Positions 55,630-63,719 of a stretch of DNA of 64,000 bases are shown one piece after another. This DNA is from Alkalibacillus aidingensis (GTDB lineage Bacteria > Bacillota > Bacilli > Bacillales > Alkalibacillaceae). The stretch covers positions 372,001-436,000 of the forward strand of contig NZ_JABXWU010000001.1 in the NCBI RefSeq assembly GCF_014595945.1, in the 5' to 3' direction. The stretch's first letter is position 1. Every line of letters begins with the position of its first letter. The notes beneath the pieces are model-generated. The model had not been told where the DNA came from, did not search any database, and saw only the letters and a list, made by a program, of their open reading frames with translations. The translations under genes and the position numbers were made by a program.

Positions 55630-55824
55630 ATGAACTTCCTAATCATCTTAGTATTTATTTTAGTAATAGGTTATAAAACGATGATCATCTATAGTCAAGG
55701 TGATCTCGATACGAATTTTATATGGTTAGCAATTGTATTAGTGCTGTTACTAGCAGATGTTAATAAAATCATAACGTTAGTGGCATTAGTGCTTTTCGTG
55801 GTAAATTATAAGCCTCATCAATAG
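55630..55824 (+). CDS. Small two-helix membrane protein, unrecognised
   Basis: 64 aa with two hydrophobic segments (about 1-16 and 30-58). The open frame begins at 55570, but ATG 55630 follows AAGGGGTGAG. I do not know its family. It is divergent from the acyl-CoA synthetase gene and stands alone. Confidence 0.6.
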   Translation: MNFLIILVFILVIGYKTMIIYSQGDLDTNFIWLAIVLVLLLADVNKIITLVALVLFVVNYKPHQ

Positions 55825-55927
55825 GGAGGTTATTAATTTACACCGTCACAGAGGGTGTTTGAACGATAATTTCAAGATTTAAGTATAACTTATTTCTACT
55901 ATATAACTTGGTATAATAAATATTATG

Positions 55928-55974
55928 TAAACCTATACAAAAAACAAATATACAAAACTTTATTTATAGGTTTA
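55928..55974. repeat. Inverted repeat TAAACCTATA
   Basis: TAAACCTATA (55928-55937) and TATAGGTTTA (55965-55974) are exact inverted repeats 27 bases apart in the gene-free gap before azoR's terminator. The left arm is part of TATTATGTAAACCTAT, which recurs at 53141 and 53190. Confidence 0.55.
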
Positions 55975-55979
55975 AAAAA

Positions 55980-56010
55980 ACGCATAGAAGTTGCCCGAAC
56001 TTCCATGCGT
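55980..56010 (-). terminator. Terminator of azoR
   Basis: On the minus strand ACGCATGGAAGTT and AACTTCTATGCGT pair around CGGGC and run into TTTTTTTA. Confidence 0.85.
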
Positions 56011-56105
56011 CTATTATTATTCCTTTAAATTAAAGCTTTAGTGTTTGTGTTTATGATTAAAGCTTGCGAACTTATTATCTAATACTTATTTAAATTATAA
56101 TTATT

Positions 56106-56741
56106 TTAAAATTTGAGCGCCAATTCCTTAGCATTTTGAATTGCGTTTTCTTTAATATCATTTGCTTGATCAGCCATTGCATTATGGCCTTCTACAAATA
56201 ATCCTTCAAATGAAGGAATTCCATAAAACTGCATCATAACATTCAAGTAGCGATGGCCCATTTCCATCGCCGCAGCTGGACCTTCAGAATAAACCCCACC
56301 ACGCGCTTGGATGTGCAAAGCTTTCTTATCAGTTAATAGACCAATTGGCCCTTCTTCAGTATATTTAAATGTTTTTCCCGCCACGGAAACTGCGTCAATA
56401 TACGCTTTTAATACCGGTGGGAAAGAAAAATTCCATAATGGAGTTACAAATACATATTTATCTGCACTAATAAATTGCTCACTAAGTTCAGAAAGCCTAC
56501 CAACTTTAGTTTTTTCTTCTTCAGTCAGTTCATCAAAACCTTTTCCTGATTTCAATTTTCCCCAACCACTGAATATATCCGCATCAATTTGAGGGATATA
56601 TTCCTTATATAAATCGAAATTAATGATGTCATGATCGGAGTTTTTCTCCTTATACGCATCGATAAATGCCTTTCCGACCGCCATACTATAAGACTGAGTG
56701 TCGTCATGTGGGTGTGCTGTGATGTATAATACTTTTGTCAT
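56106..56741 (-). CDS. azoR: FMN-dependent NADH:quinone oxidoreductase / azoreductase
   Basis: 211 aa. It is a flavodoxin-like enzyme that reduces quinones and azo dyes with NADH. The phosphate-binding loop is [12 protein letters not shown], and [20 protein letters not shown] is the family flavin-site motif. RBS AAGGGAG is upstream of the ATG. It is monocistronic, with a terminator about 95 bases downstream. Confidence 0.92.
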   Translation of the reverse strand: MTKVLYITAHPHDDTQSYSMAVGKAFIDAYKEKNSDHDIINFDLYKEYIPQIDADIFSGWGKLKSGKGFDELTEEEKTKVGRLSELSEQFISADKYVFVTPLWNFSFPPVLKAYIDAVSVAGKTFKYTEEGPIGLLTDKKALHIQARGGVYSEGPAAAMEMGHRYLNVMMQFYGIPSFEGLFVEGHNAMADQANDIKENAIQNAKELALKF

Positions 56742-56864
56742 GTTTACTCCCTTTCTTTCTTATCTCTTAATTTGTGAAGATAATCATAATAATGTAATTT
56801 AAACACTAGCCCATTTTAATTTAAGTTATAAATGTTTTTCAACTAATATAGCTTAAAAAAATAA

Positions 56865-56887
56865 GAATGCCTAATTGTTAGACATTC
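56865..56887 (-). terminator. Terminator of the 48-aa small gene
   Basis: On the minus strand GAATGTCTAA and TTAGGCATTC pair around CAA and are followed by TTATTTTTTT. Confidence 0.8.
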
Positions 56888-56917
56888 CTTGTCACATAAC
56901 TTTTTATTTTAAAGTCC

Positions 56918-57064
56918 TCATTTTTTAGGATTGTTATTGTATGGATTTGCACTAATGTTTTTCCTGATAGCTTTCGTCACTTTTAAAGACTCTTTTGATA
57001 ATGCTTCTTTTATTTCATAATTAAATTGGCCACTACCATCATAATATATTGGTTTGGATTCCAT
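56918..57064 (-). CDS. 48-residue small protein, unrecognised
   Basis: The frame starts at ATG 57064 with AGGAGGG eight bases upstream and ends at TGA 56918. It encodes a polar peptide beginning MESKPIYYDGSGQFNYEIKE and ending NPYNNNPKK. A terminator follows 30 bases later, so it is a well-formed small transcription unit. No family comes to mind. It is too short for common ORF cut-offs. Confidence 0.6.
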   Translation of the reverse strand: MESKPIYYDGSGQFNYEIKEALSKESLKVTKAIRKNISANPYNNNPKK

Positions 57065-57148
57065 TAGCATCCCTCCTATTTCGTTACAGTTATTATGTTA
57101 CTCTATATTTTCAAAAATTGATAGTATTTATTTGAAAATTTAAACAAT

Positions 57149-58180
57149 TTATTTAATCAACTTTACTCGATTCGTTTTTTTTAAGTCTTTAATCGTTTTT
57201 GCTCCGATTCCGAACATGGCCATACGCAATTCTAGTTCTTTAATTTCCATGACTTGTAGTACGTCATCAACCGAATGGGTGGCAGCTTTTAAAATCGATT
57301 TGGCAAAACCAACGGTATCTGCCCCGAGTGCAATGGCCTTTGCTGCATCAACTCCTGTATTCATACCACCACTAGCAATTAGTGGCATTGTTTTTAGTTC
57401 TTGGTTGATCGAAGTAATACAGTCTACCGTTGGGTTGCCCCACTCAGAAAAGGCCTCAGCTGCTGTCTTTTTAATAATTTCTTGTGACCGTAGTTTTTCA
57501 ACTTGGCTCCAAGAAGTCCCACCAGCACCTGCCGTATCAATGTAACTTACTCCGACATTGTAAAGCTTCTTCGCAACAGAAGAATCAATTCCCCAACCTA
57601 CTTCTTTAACTCCTACGGGAACATCTAAGTTTCTGGTTAAACCCTCAATCTTATTAAGCAAATCTTTAAAGTTCGTATTTCCTTCTTGCTGAACGACTTC
57701 TTGAATACTATTTAGATGTAAAACTAACGAATTAGCTTCAGTAATTTCGATAATTTGCTTACACTCATCTACACCGAATCCATAATTAAGCTGAATGGCT
57801 CCTAAATTAGCGATGATTGGAATAGTGGGGGCATATGTTCTTAATTGAAAAGACGCATGGTGTTCTTTGCTTTCTATAAGAGCACGTGTTGAGCCTAACG
57901 CGAGTATCCACCCTTTTTCTTCAGCAGCAACCGCTAAATTTTTATTAATCGTTTCAGCCATTGCTGCACCACCAGTCATGGAACTGATCATAAACGGTGT
58001 CTTCAATTTATAATCTAAAAACTGAGTGCTAACTTCTATTTCTTCAAAATCAATTTCAGGCAGTGCATTATGTATTAGCTTGACTTTCTCAAGCCCTGTG
58101 GTCATATTTGTACCGGTAACTTCTTCGTTAAGGACAATTTGGATGTGATCGGATTTTCTTTTATTAATCGAGTCTGCCAT
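57149..58180 (-). CDS. fni: Isopentenyl-diphosphate delta-isomerase, type 2
   Basis: 343 aa. It is an FMN- and NADPH-requiring isomerase that interconverts IPP and DMAPP. MISSMTGGAAM, GVKEVGWGI and SYIDTAGAGGTSWSQVE are characteristic. An FMN-binding TIM barrel spans the whole protein. A type 2 enzyme is common in Bacillaceae. It stands alone, and its upstream flank is a 464-base gene-free stretch. Confidence 0.95.
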   Translation of the reverse strand: MADSINKRKSDHIQIVLNEEVTGTNMTTGLEKVKLIHNALPEIDFEEIEVSTQFLDYKLKTPFMISSMTGGAAMAETINKNLAVAAEEKGWILALGSTRALIESKEHHASFQLRTYAPTIPIIANLGAIQLNYGFGVDECKQIIEITEANSLVLHLNSIQEVVQQEGNTNFKDLLNKIEGLTRNLDVPVGVKEVGWGIDSSVAKKLYNVGVSYIDTAGAGGTSWSQVEKLRSQEIIKKTAAEAFSEWGNPTVDCITSINQELKTMPLIASGGMNTGVDAAKAIALGADTVGFAKSILKAATHSVDDVLQVMEIKELELRMAMFGIGAKTIKDLKKTNRVKLIK

Positions 58181-58644
58181 TCTCTATCCACCTACCGTTT
58201 CAGAGTCTAACAATAATATTTAATTAGAATTTATTCTGCCCATATAGATTAAGTGTATGAGGTCTTATGTAATAAATAGCAGTTGTTAACTTTAGTGGAT
58301 TTTATCATAATTTGCGCTTACCCAGGAAATATTCTGATCAAAACTGACCCTACCAGTCAACTTGAACCCCCAGATAATAATACACCGTCCCACTTGAAAA
58401 CTCTGCAAATACTTTGTAGTTATTTACGCCCTTTTTTCCAGGTGCTTTAAATTTATGATCATTTACGTCTATTTTTATTTATTCTGATTGAAATTAAATA
58501 CGATAATAGTAATTGCTGTCATAGCTATCAGTACTAGTAATCAAAACTTATTCAACGACCTCTCCCCCTCTACTAATCAATTATCACACAATTTCCCGAA
58601 CGAATGTTCTGTAATGAAATCAAATATTTAGAGGTGGTAACAGA
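58181..58644. other. Gene-free region with a probable IS21-type end remnant
   Basis: No reading frame is supported. The part at 58338-58394 (CAAAACTGACCC, CCAGTCAACTTGAACCCC, CCCACTTGAAAA) resembles the terminal repeats of IS21-family elements, with no istA or istB beside it. A LexA-box-like site lies near the end at 58597. The rest is AT-rich with nothing I recognise. Confidence 0.4.
58597..58610 (+). promoter_or_regulatory. LexA-box-like site before the IS1595-type transposase
   Basis: CGAACGAATGTTCT fits the consensus CGAACRNRYGTTYC at 13 of 14 positions, as well as the boxes in front of lexA and the Y-family polymerase operon. It ends 34 bases before the transposase start codon. Confidence 0.65.
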
Positions 58645-59625
58645 ATGAGAGCCTTAGAAATAGTAAAGCAAATTCAAGAACTGAATCCAGCCGAAAAACA
58701 TCGCGTAAGGGAATACTTGATTAAAAATCTTACTGCCTCTTCGATGTCTGGCGATTTTCTTGAGGAAATTGCAGAGCGTAAACACAAAGAAGGATATGAA
58801 TGTCCTGAATGTGCATCAGAACACGTCGTTCGTTTTGGTAAGTACACAACGCTTGTTGGAGGCCAAGAAGTGACAAAGCAACGCTACCATTGTAAATCTT
58901 GCCGAAAGACATTCACAGACCTAACTAACACGGTTCTTTACCGCACTCTGTATTTAGATAAATGGATTAAGTTTATCGAATGTATGATTGAGGGTTATTC
59001 CTTAAGGAAATCAGCCTCGCTGATTAAGGGTGTTACCCACATCACTTTATTCTACTGGAGACACAAACTATTAACGTCTCTCAAACAAATAGAAGTATCA
59101 ACGTTTCAAGGTATCATCGAAATGGATGAGACCTATTTCTTGTACTCTGAAAAAGGGAAAAAGAATATCAAAGGACGAAAATCACGTAAGCGTGGTGGTT
59201 CCGCAAAGAAGCGTGGCATTAGCAAAGAACAAGTATGTGTGTTGGTCGCCAGAGACCGCGATAAATTAACCTTTTCTCGAACATTAGGAATGGGAAGGTT
59301 AACAAAAGAACAATTATATGATGCTATCGGACAAAAAATATCTAAAGAGAATATTTTGTGTACGGATGCTTGGCGTGCCTTCAAAACCTATGCGACTGAA
59401 AAAGGAATGGAGATTTATCAATTCAAATCAGATGGTAAAATAAGAACTAAAGGATTCTATCATATTCAGAACGTTAATAACTATCATCGCAGACTAAAGG
59501 GTTGGATACAGCGTTTTAATGGTGTGGCGACTAAGTATTTGGATAATTACTTAGCGTGGTTCCAAACTTTAGAAAGCATCAAACACCAACGAAATGAAGT
59601 CACTATTAACGATTTCTTAATTTAA
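58645..59625 (+). CDS. IS1595-family transposase
   Basis: 326 aa. An N-terminal zinc ribbon (CPECASEHVVRFG and YHCKSCRKTF) is followed by the IS1595 DDE domain. First catalytic Asp is in IIEMDETYFLYSEKGKK, another in ILCTDAWRAFKTY, and the C-terminus has HIQNVNNYHRRLKGWIQRF with the typical N/H variant of the third residue. The frame is intact. I could not find convincing terminal inverted repeats, so element borders are not given. RBS AGAGGTGG. A LexA-box-like site lies upstream. Confidence 0.92.
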   Translation: MRALEIVKQIQELNPAEKHRVREYLIKNLTASSMSGDFLEEIAERKHKEGYECPECASEHVVRFGKYTTLVGGQEVTKQRYHCKSCRKTFTDLTNTVLYRTLYLDKWIKFIECMIEGYSLRKSASLIKGVTHITLFYWRHKLLTSLKQIEVSTFQGIIEMDETYFLYSEKGKKNIKGRKSRKRGGSAKKRGISKEQVCVLVARDRDKLTFSRTLGMGRLTKEQLYDAIGQKISKENILCTDAWRAFKTYATEKGMEIYQFKSDGKIRTKGFYHIQNVNNYHRRLKGWIQRFNGVATKYLDNYLAWFQTLESIKHQRNEVTINDFLI

Positions 59626-59723
59626 AGGAATATAATACCAAATTTAGAAACTTAGTGATACACTTAGATTAAAGAAATATATTTAATATTCGAAATATTA
59701 ATTAGTTTAAAGGGGGACTTTTT

Positions 59724-60065
59724 TTGTTGCATATAGCTTATCAAATTCTAAGAATATTTATTTTTGTTACATTTATTCCTTCATTGTATAGAATAAATCT
59801 CGGGGTACTTTACTTACTTGAAACTATAATAATTGCTTTATCCATTATCGTAATAATAACTTTAAAAGGACACAAACAAGTAAATAGTTTAATGATATTA
59901 CTGCCGCTTCATATTTTATTGATTCCATTTCAACTTGGCTCAGTCCCTTTATTTTTTCAAACTTTTATATATATACCCCTATTACTATATTTTCTTATGA
60001 AATATAAGGAAAACCATCTGGAACCCGAATCTTTTTCAAATGATGGAACTCAGTTAAGTGATTAA
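59724..60065 (+). CDS. Small hydrophobic membrane protein, unrecognised
   Basis: 113 aa from TTG 59724 (or TTG 59727), after AAAGGGGGA. Three to four hydrophobic segments make up most of it, with a polar C-terminus (ENHLEPESFSNDGTQLSD). I do not recognise the family. It lies between the transposase and a terminator, so it may be a passenger or an ordinary gene. Base composition is more AT-rich than the neighbouring backbone genes. Confidence 0.55.
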   Translation: MLHIAYQILRIFIFVTFIPSLYRINLGVLYLLETIIIALSIIVIITLKGHKQVNSLMILLPLHILLIPFQLGSVPLFFQTFIYIPLLLYFLMKYKENHLEPESFSNDGTQLSD

Positions 60066-60074
60066 TCATAAATA

Positions 60075-60109
60075 AAGGATTTCTCTTTTGAGAAATCCTT
60101 ACTTTTTTT
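60075..60109 (+). terminator. Terminator after the small membrane gene
   Basis: AAGGATTTCTC and GAGAAATCCTT are perfect inverted repeats around TTTT, followed by ACTTTTTTT. Confidence 0.88.
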
Positions 60110-60147
60110 ATAAATCAACAATGAACTTTAACAGAGCCTAAAAATTA

Positions 60148-60173
60148 AAAGATCGACCTAGAAGCCGACCTTT
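60148..60173 (-). terminator. Terminator of the DUF1906 gene
   Basis: On the minus strand AAAGGTCGGC pairs with GGTCGATCTTT (two G-T pairs) around TTCTA and runs into TTTAATTTTT. Confidence 0.7.
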
Positions 60174-60185
60174 AATCGCTATTAT

Positions 60186-60830
60186 TTACCAAAGCATATT
60201 GTATAGTCGTTCATCAATCAAATTGGTATCAATTGGACATTCATCAGCATCACGGCCGTATTGCCAACCCCAGACATTTGCTTGACATGGAGGTTCTGAT
60301 GGATTAAATTCTGGTGCATTTCTTCTTGCCGTAACACCTGGTTCAGGTTCAGCACTCCATAAAATAGATTGATTAGCAACTTGTTGGCTTTGCTCGACAG
60401 CTTGACAATAGGCTACACTAAAATCGCCTTCATCAGGGTCATGATAAAAGCCAGGCCTGTAACCACTCGTAAACATCATGTCAACATAACCTACGACCCA
60501 GTCTGCATCGACTGAGAAGAAATTTTCAATATTGGCGAATAAAGGAGTCTCCTCTGGTATCCCTAACCGCCTAGCATGAAAGATCGCATTGTATGCAGTC
60601 ACTCTCCCCTGTCTAGTTCCTAATGCCTCTAAGAATTCATTGTATATAGGCATAATTCTAGTATCACTATTATGAAGCAAGTCTATTTCAGCCTGGGTTA
60701 ATTCTTCAGAGCTTCCTTCAACTCTTGTTAAATACCTTCCCCAGTAATCCGGTTTCCCAAAGTTCTGTAAAACACAGTTATACAATTCTTCAGTAACGTT
60801 AGACGCTGAATCTACTCCCCATATACTCAT
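60186..60830 (-). CDS. DUF1906 glycoside-hydrolase-like protein
   Basis: 214 aa. The start SIWGVDSASNVTEELYNCV and the segments YWGRYLTRVEGSSEELTQAE, ANIENFF and GFYHDPDEG match the DUF1906 (Rv2525c-like) domain, a TIM-barrel related to GH25-type glycosidases. There is no signal peptide or membrane segment, which is odd if it acts on cell wall, though such proteins can be spore-associated. It has four Cys. Substrate unknown. Confidence 0.82.
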   Translation of the reverse strand: MSIWGVDSASNVTEELYNCVLQNFGKPDYWGRYLTRVEGSSEELTQAEIDLLHNSDTRIMPIYNEFLEALGTRQGRVTAYNAIFHARRLGIPEETPLFANIENFFSVDADWVVGYVDMMFTSGYRPGFYHDPDEGDFSVAYCQAVEQSQQVANQSILWSAEPEPGVTARRNAPEFNPSEPPCQANVWGWQYGRDADECPIDTNLIDERLYNMLW

Positions 60831-60923
60831 GTGTAAAATCCTTTCTACCTAAATAATTCTTTCTAGATATATGTATATGGTTTCAGCTAAATATTTGGTA
60901 CACGTATGTACGTTAAAATTTAC

Positions 60924-61472
60924 TCATCCTTTCACCTCAAGATTACTTATCAACTGTTTTGCAGCCAACAGAGCTTTTCGATCACCTTCGATTTCTCCAG
61001 GCTTGTTTGCTTGTCCAAGAACATAGCCTGCGAATTCAGCTCCGATAAAGTCAAATATGTACTGAAACTGTTGAATCAGTGATAATCCTTTGATGCTCGG
61101 GTTTATCCCACCTACTGCAATAACATACATTTTCTTTTGAGCCATTTGATGTTTGAAATCAGGATATCTATCATCTCTCATGGTTTGTGACCAACGATCG
61201 ATAAAATTTTTCATTAAACCTGACATTCCAAACCAATATATAGGCGTCGCAAAAACAACTATATCACTTCTTAAGACTTGATCGATGACATCATTATATT
61301 CGTCGCCAACCTCTGGAAATCCACTCTCACTATGGCGATAATCAACTACAGGACGAATATCATAATCTCTTAAGTCTATCTTATTATATTCACATTCCAT
61401 CAGTGCATAGTTGGTCAAGACTTCAGTATTTCCACCTTTCCTAGTCCCTCCGTCAATTACGGTAATGTTCAT
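60924..61472 (-). CDS. NAD(P)H-dependent FMN reductase-type flavoprotein
   Basis: 182 aa. It has a flavodoxin-like fold with the phosphate loop DGGTRKGGNTEVL and FATPIYWFGMSGLMKNFIDRW, common to the NADPH-dependent FMN reductase / iron-sulfur flavoprotein-like family. The CxxC motif of iron-sulfur flavoproteins is absent. Exact electron acceptor unknown. RBS AGGAGG. Confidence 0.87.
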   Translation of the reverse strand: MNITVIDGGTRKGGNTEVLTNYALMECEYNKIDLRDYDIRPVVDYRHSESGFPEVGDEYNDVIDQVLRSDIVVFATPIYWFGMSGLMKNFIDRWSQTMRDDRYPDFKHQMAQKKMYVIAVGGINPSIKGLSLIQQFQYIFDFIGAEFAGYVLGQANKPGEIEGDRKALLAAKQLISNLEVKG

Positions 61473-61498
61473 AAGCTTCCTCCTTTTACTAACATGCT

Positions 61499-61543
61499 AA
61501 AGTAGTCCCATATTAGGGCAAACCACCCTATTAGGGACTACTT
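61499..61543 (-). terminator. Hairpin downstream of the 200-aa gene
   Basis: AAGTAGTCCC with CCCTAAT-type inner pairs forms a long hairpin with GGGACTACTT. The T-run on the minus strand is short. Confidence 0.6.
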
Positions 61544-61554
61544 CATTATCGGAA

Positions 61555-62157
61555 TCACACGAGTTCTACATTTAAGTTTTCTAATAAGTCAACAACATGT
61601 TCATAGGTAACTTCATTTTCTTCATCATAAAATTGAAAATCAGGTACATGGTTGTTTTTAATCATTTGATAAACCTGTTCTAGGTCCCTTTGTATATCCA
61701 TCATTGCTGTTCGATACTGTTCATGTAAAGGTAAGTCTCTATATTTATTAAATAACTGAATGTCATGATTATGGATGGTTCCTTCAAAATGGGGTGTGTC
61801 TGTATGCTGATCATCCAACACTAATGAATTTGTACTAATAAGGCTTTCATCATTATATACTTTAATAATAAGTTCTAATGAATCGGTTACAACTAACTCA
61901 GCCCTTCTATTTCTAAGTGAAGCTATAACAAAGATATTACTTTTAGAGAGGTTAAAACCTTTACGCTCAAAGTAATTAGTAAACTCATCCACCGCTTGTT
62001 GCACCTTTTTGTATTTTTCTATCGAATAAGAAGGTTTCCGATGTAATTTTTCATAGGCCTTATTTAGTTTCCTGTACCTTTTCTTAAGATCATTTTCAAA
62101 ACCAATAAGTTCTTTATGAAGACTATCATTCTTGTTAACTTCATCAAAAAAACCCAT
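61555..62157 (-). CDS. Conserved-looking soluble protein, function unknown
   Basis: 200 aa. I prefer ATG 62157, eight bases after AGGGGG, to the upstream in-frame GTG 62166. The N-terminal third is rich in Lys/Arg and helical (FENDLKKRYRKLNKAYEKLH). The rest is mixed alpha/beta with acidic ends. No transmembrane segment or signal peptide, and no motif I recognise. It stands alone with its own hairpin downstream. Confidence 0.65.
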   Translation of the reverse strand: MGFFDEVNKNDSLHKELIGFENDLKKRYRKLNKAYEKLHRKPSYSIEKYKKVQQAVDEFTNYFERKGFNLSKSNIFVIASLRNRRAELVVTDSLELIIKVYNDESLISTNSLVLDDQHTDTPHFEGTIHNHDIQLFNKYRDLPLHEQYRTAMMDIQRDLEQVYQMIKNNHVPDFQFYDEENEVTYEHVVDLLENLNVELV

Positions 62158-62462
62158 TAATCCCACCCCCTATTATGATTCAAAATCAAACAGATTCTTC
62201 TAGATTAAATACGACATATAGTAAATTAATTCCTTTTCCAATTCAAAAAACTTCATAAAAATTTGACTAAAGACATTCTTAATTCCAATCATTTCATTAT
62301 ATTCAATGATCATCATGTTTATGTTGGACGAGTCTATAACTGTCTAGACGGGAAACAGGCCTTTGATTAGTAATTTATACAAGCTAAACTAAACAAACGC
62401 CCTGGCACACAAAATTGTGATACATACATTAGTGGTGTAAACACAAATAAGGAGGAATTCAA
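62158..62462. other. Gene-free region before the YjcZ-type gene
   Basis: No reading frame is supported. Near its end, 62423-62430 reads CATACATT, which fits the sigma-E -10 pattern CATACAnT, but I see no matching -35 element. No repeats or structured RNA stand out. Confidence 0.4.
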
Positions 62463-62567
62463 ATGACTAAAGCTGGATATGGATATGGCGGCGGCTTTGC
62501 GTTAGTCGTTGTATTATTCATTTTACTAATTATTATTGGTGCTTCTTGGGGTTATGGTGGTTACTAA
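62463..62567 (+). CDS. YjcZ-family sporulation peptide
   Basis: 34 aa. [20 protein letters not shown] then [14 protein letters not shown]. The pattern of a Gly/Tyr-rich start, a hydrophobic helix and a GYGGY end is the hallmark of YjcZ-type small sporulation proteins. ATG follows AAGGAGG at good spacing. It is too short for standard ORF listing. A bidirectional terminator lies directly after it. Confidence 0.88.
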   Translation: MTKAGYGYGGGFALVVVLFILLIIIGASWGYGGY

Positions 62568-62579
62568 GTTTTAAATGTA

Positions 62580-62616
62580 AAAAAGTAGCCAGTTTTAGAT
62601 TACTGGCTACTTTTTT
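62580..62616. terminator. Bidirectional terminator
   Basis: AAAAAGTAGCCAG and CTGGCTACTTTTT are inverted repeats around TTTTAGATTA with a T tract. Confidence 0.9.
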
Positions 62617-62622
62617 TGATCA

Positions 62623-63624
62623 TTAATTTCCATCAACTATATCCTTTAATATTTCGTAGGATCGCTTCTGTTTATTAGGGTCATAAATATAGGAAACAGC
62701 CATTAGCTCTTGAACATCATACTTCTCTTGAAATCTTGTTAACTGCTTCTTCACCGTTTCCTTGCTGCCTAGAAGCGTCATGCTCGACATTGAAGTAGCT
62801 GCGATCCTTTCTCGCTCTGACCAAAGTCCATCCATACTTTCAACAGGGGGACTTAATGGATTTTGTGAACCTCGAACGACATTTAGAAAGAATTGCTGCA
62901 TCGTTGTAGATTCAAATTCCGCTTCCTCATCACTTTCAGCAGCTATGACATTCAAACAAACCATCATGTAAGGTGACTCTAGATACTTAGACGGCTGAAA
63001 TTGCTGACGATAGATAGAGATGGCCTCTTCCATAAATCTCGGTGCAAAATGAGATGCAAATACATAAGGTAAGCCTAATTGTGCAGCTAGGCGAGCAGAG
63101 TCTGGTGACGAACCAAGAATATAAATAGGGACTTTTGTATTTACACCAGGATAAGCTTTAACATAGCCTTGCTTATCCTCTGGCCCGAAATACTTTAATA
63201 GCTCATTGACGTCATCTGGAAATGCATATACAGAATCATTTTGTGATCTTCTAATTGCACTTGCTGTTAATTGGTCAGTACCAGGGGCCCTTCCTAACCC
63301 CAAATCTAAACGATCTGGATAAATTGTTGCCATCGTGCCAAACTGCTCAGCAACAATTAATGGTGAGTGATTAGGTAACATGACTCCACCTGAGCCAATT
63401 CGCATATGATTCGTATTCTCTAAAGTATGTTTAATTAAAATAGACGTTGCTGAGCTAACTAACGTTGGCGAATTGTGGTGTTCTGCAATCCAATAGCGTG
63501 AATAACCCATATTTTCAGTCGCTTGGGCTAGATCAACCATAGCATCAATTGCTTCTTTTGATCCTTGACCTTTTCTAATTGGAGCAAGATTTAAAACAGA
63601 GACTGGAATGTTTGTATTTGCCAT
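62623..63624 (-). CDS. Luciferase-like flavin-dependent monooxygenase
   Basis: 333 aa. It matches the LLM-class oxidoreductases of the YceB/MsnO8 type: VSVLNLAPIRKGQGSKEAID, YWIAEHHN, GSGGVMLPNHSPL and LGLGRAPGTDQ. It is a TIM-barrel using reduced flavin. Substrate unknown. The frame is open to 63642, but ATG 63624 is nine bases after GAAAGGA and is preferred. Confidence 0.92.
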   Translation of the reverse strand: MANTNIPVSVLNLAPIRKGQGSKEAIDAMVDLAQATENMGYSRYWIAEHHNSPTLVSSATSILIKHTLENTNHMRIGSGGVMLPNHSPLIVAEQFGTMATIYPDRLDLGLGRAPGTDQLTASAIRRSQNDSVYAFPDDVNELLKYFGPEDKQGYVKAYPGVNTKVPIYILGSSPDSARLAAQLGLPYVFASHFAPRFMEEAISIYRQQFQPSKYLESPYMMVCLNVIAAESDEEAEFESTTMQQFFLNVVRGSQNPLSPPVESMDGLWSERERIAATSMSSMTLLGSKETVKKQLTRFQEKYDVQELMAVSYIYDPNKQKRSYEILKDIVDGN

Positions 63625-63719
63625 GTTAATAATTCCTTTCATGTTGTGAATTCATAATTTATCGTATCAGTTTAGGAAAGATTAACAAACTTAAATGCTT
63701 ACTATTAATTAGGGCCAAT

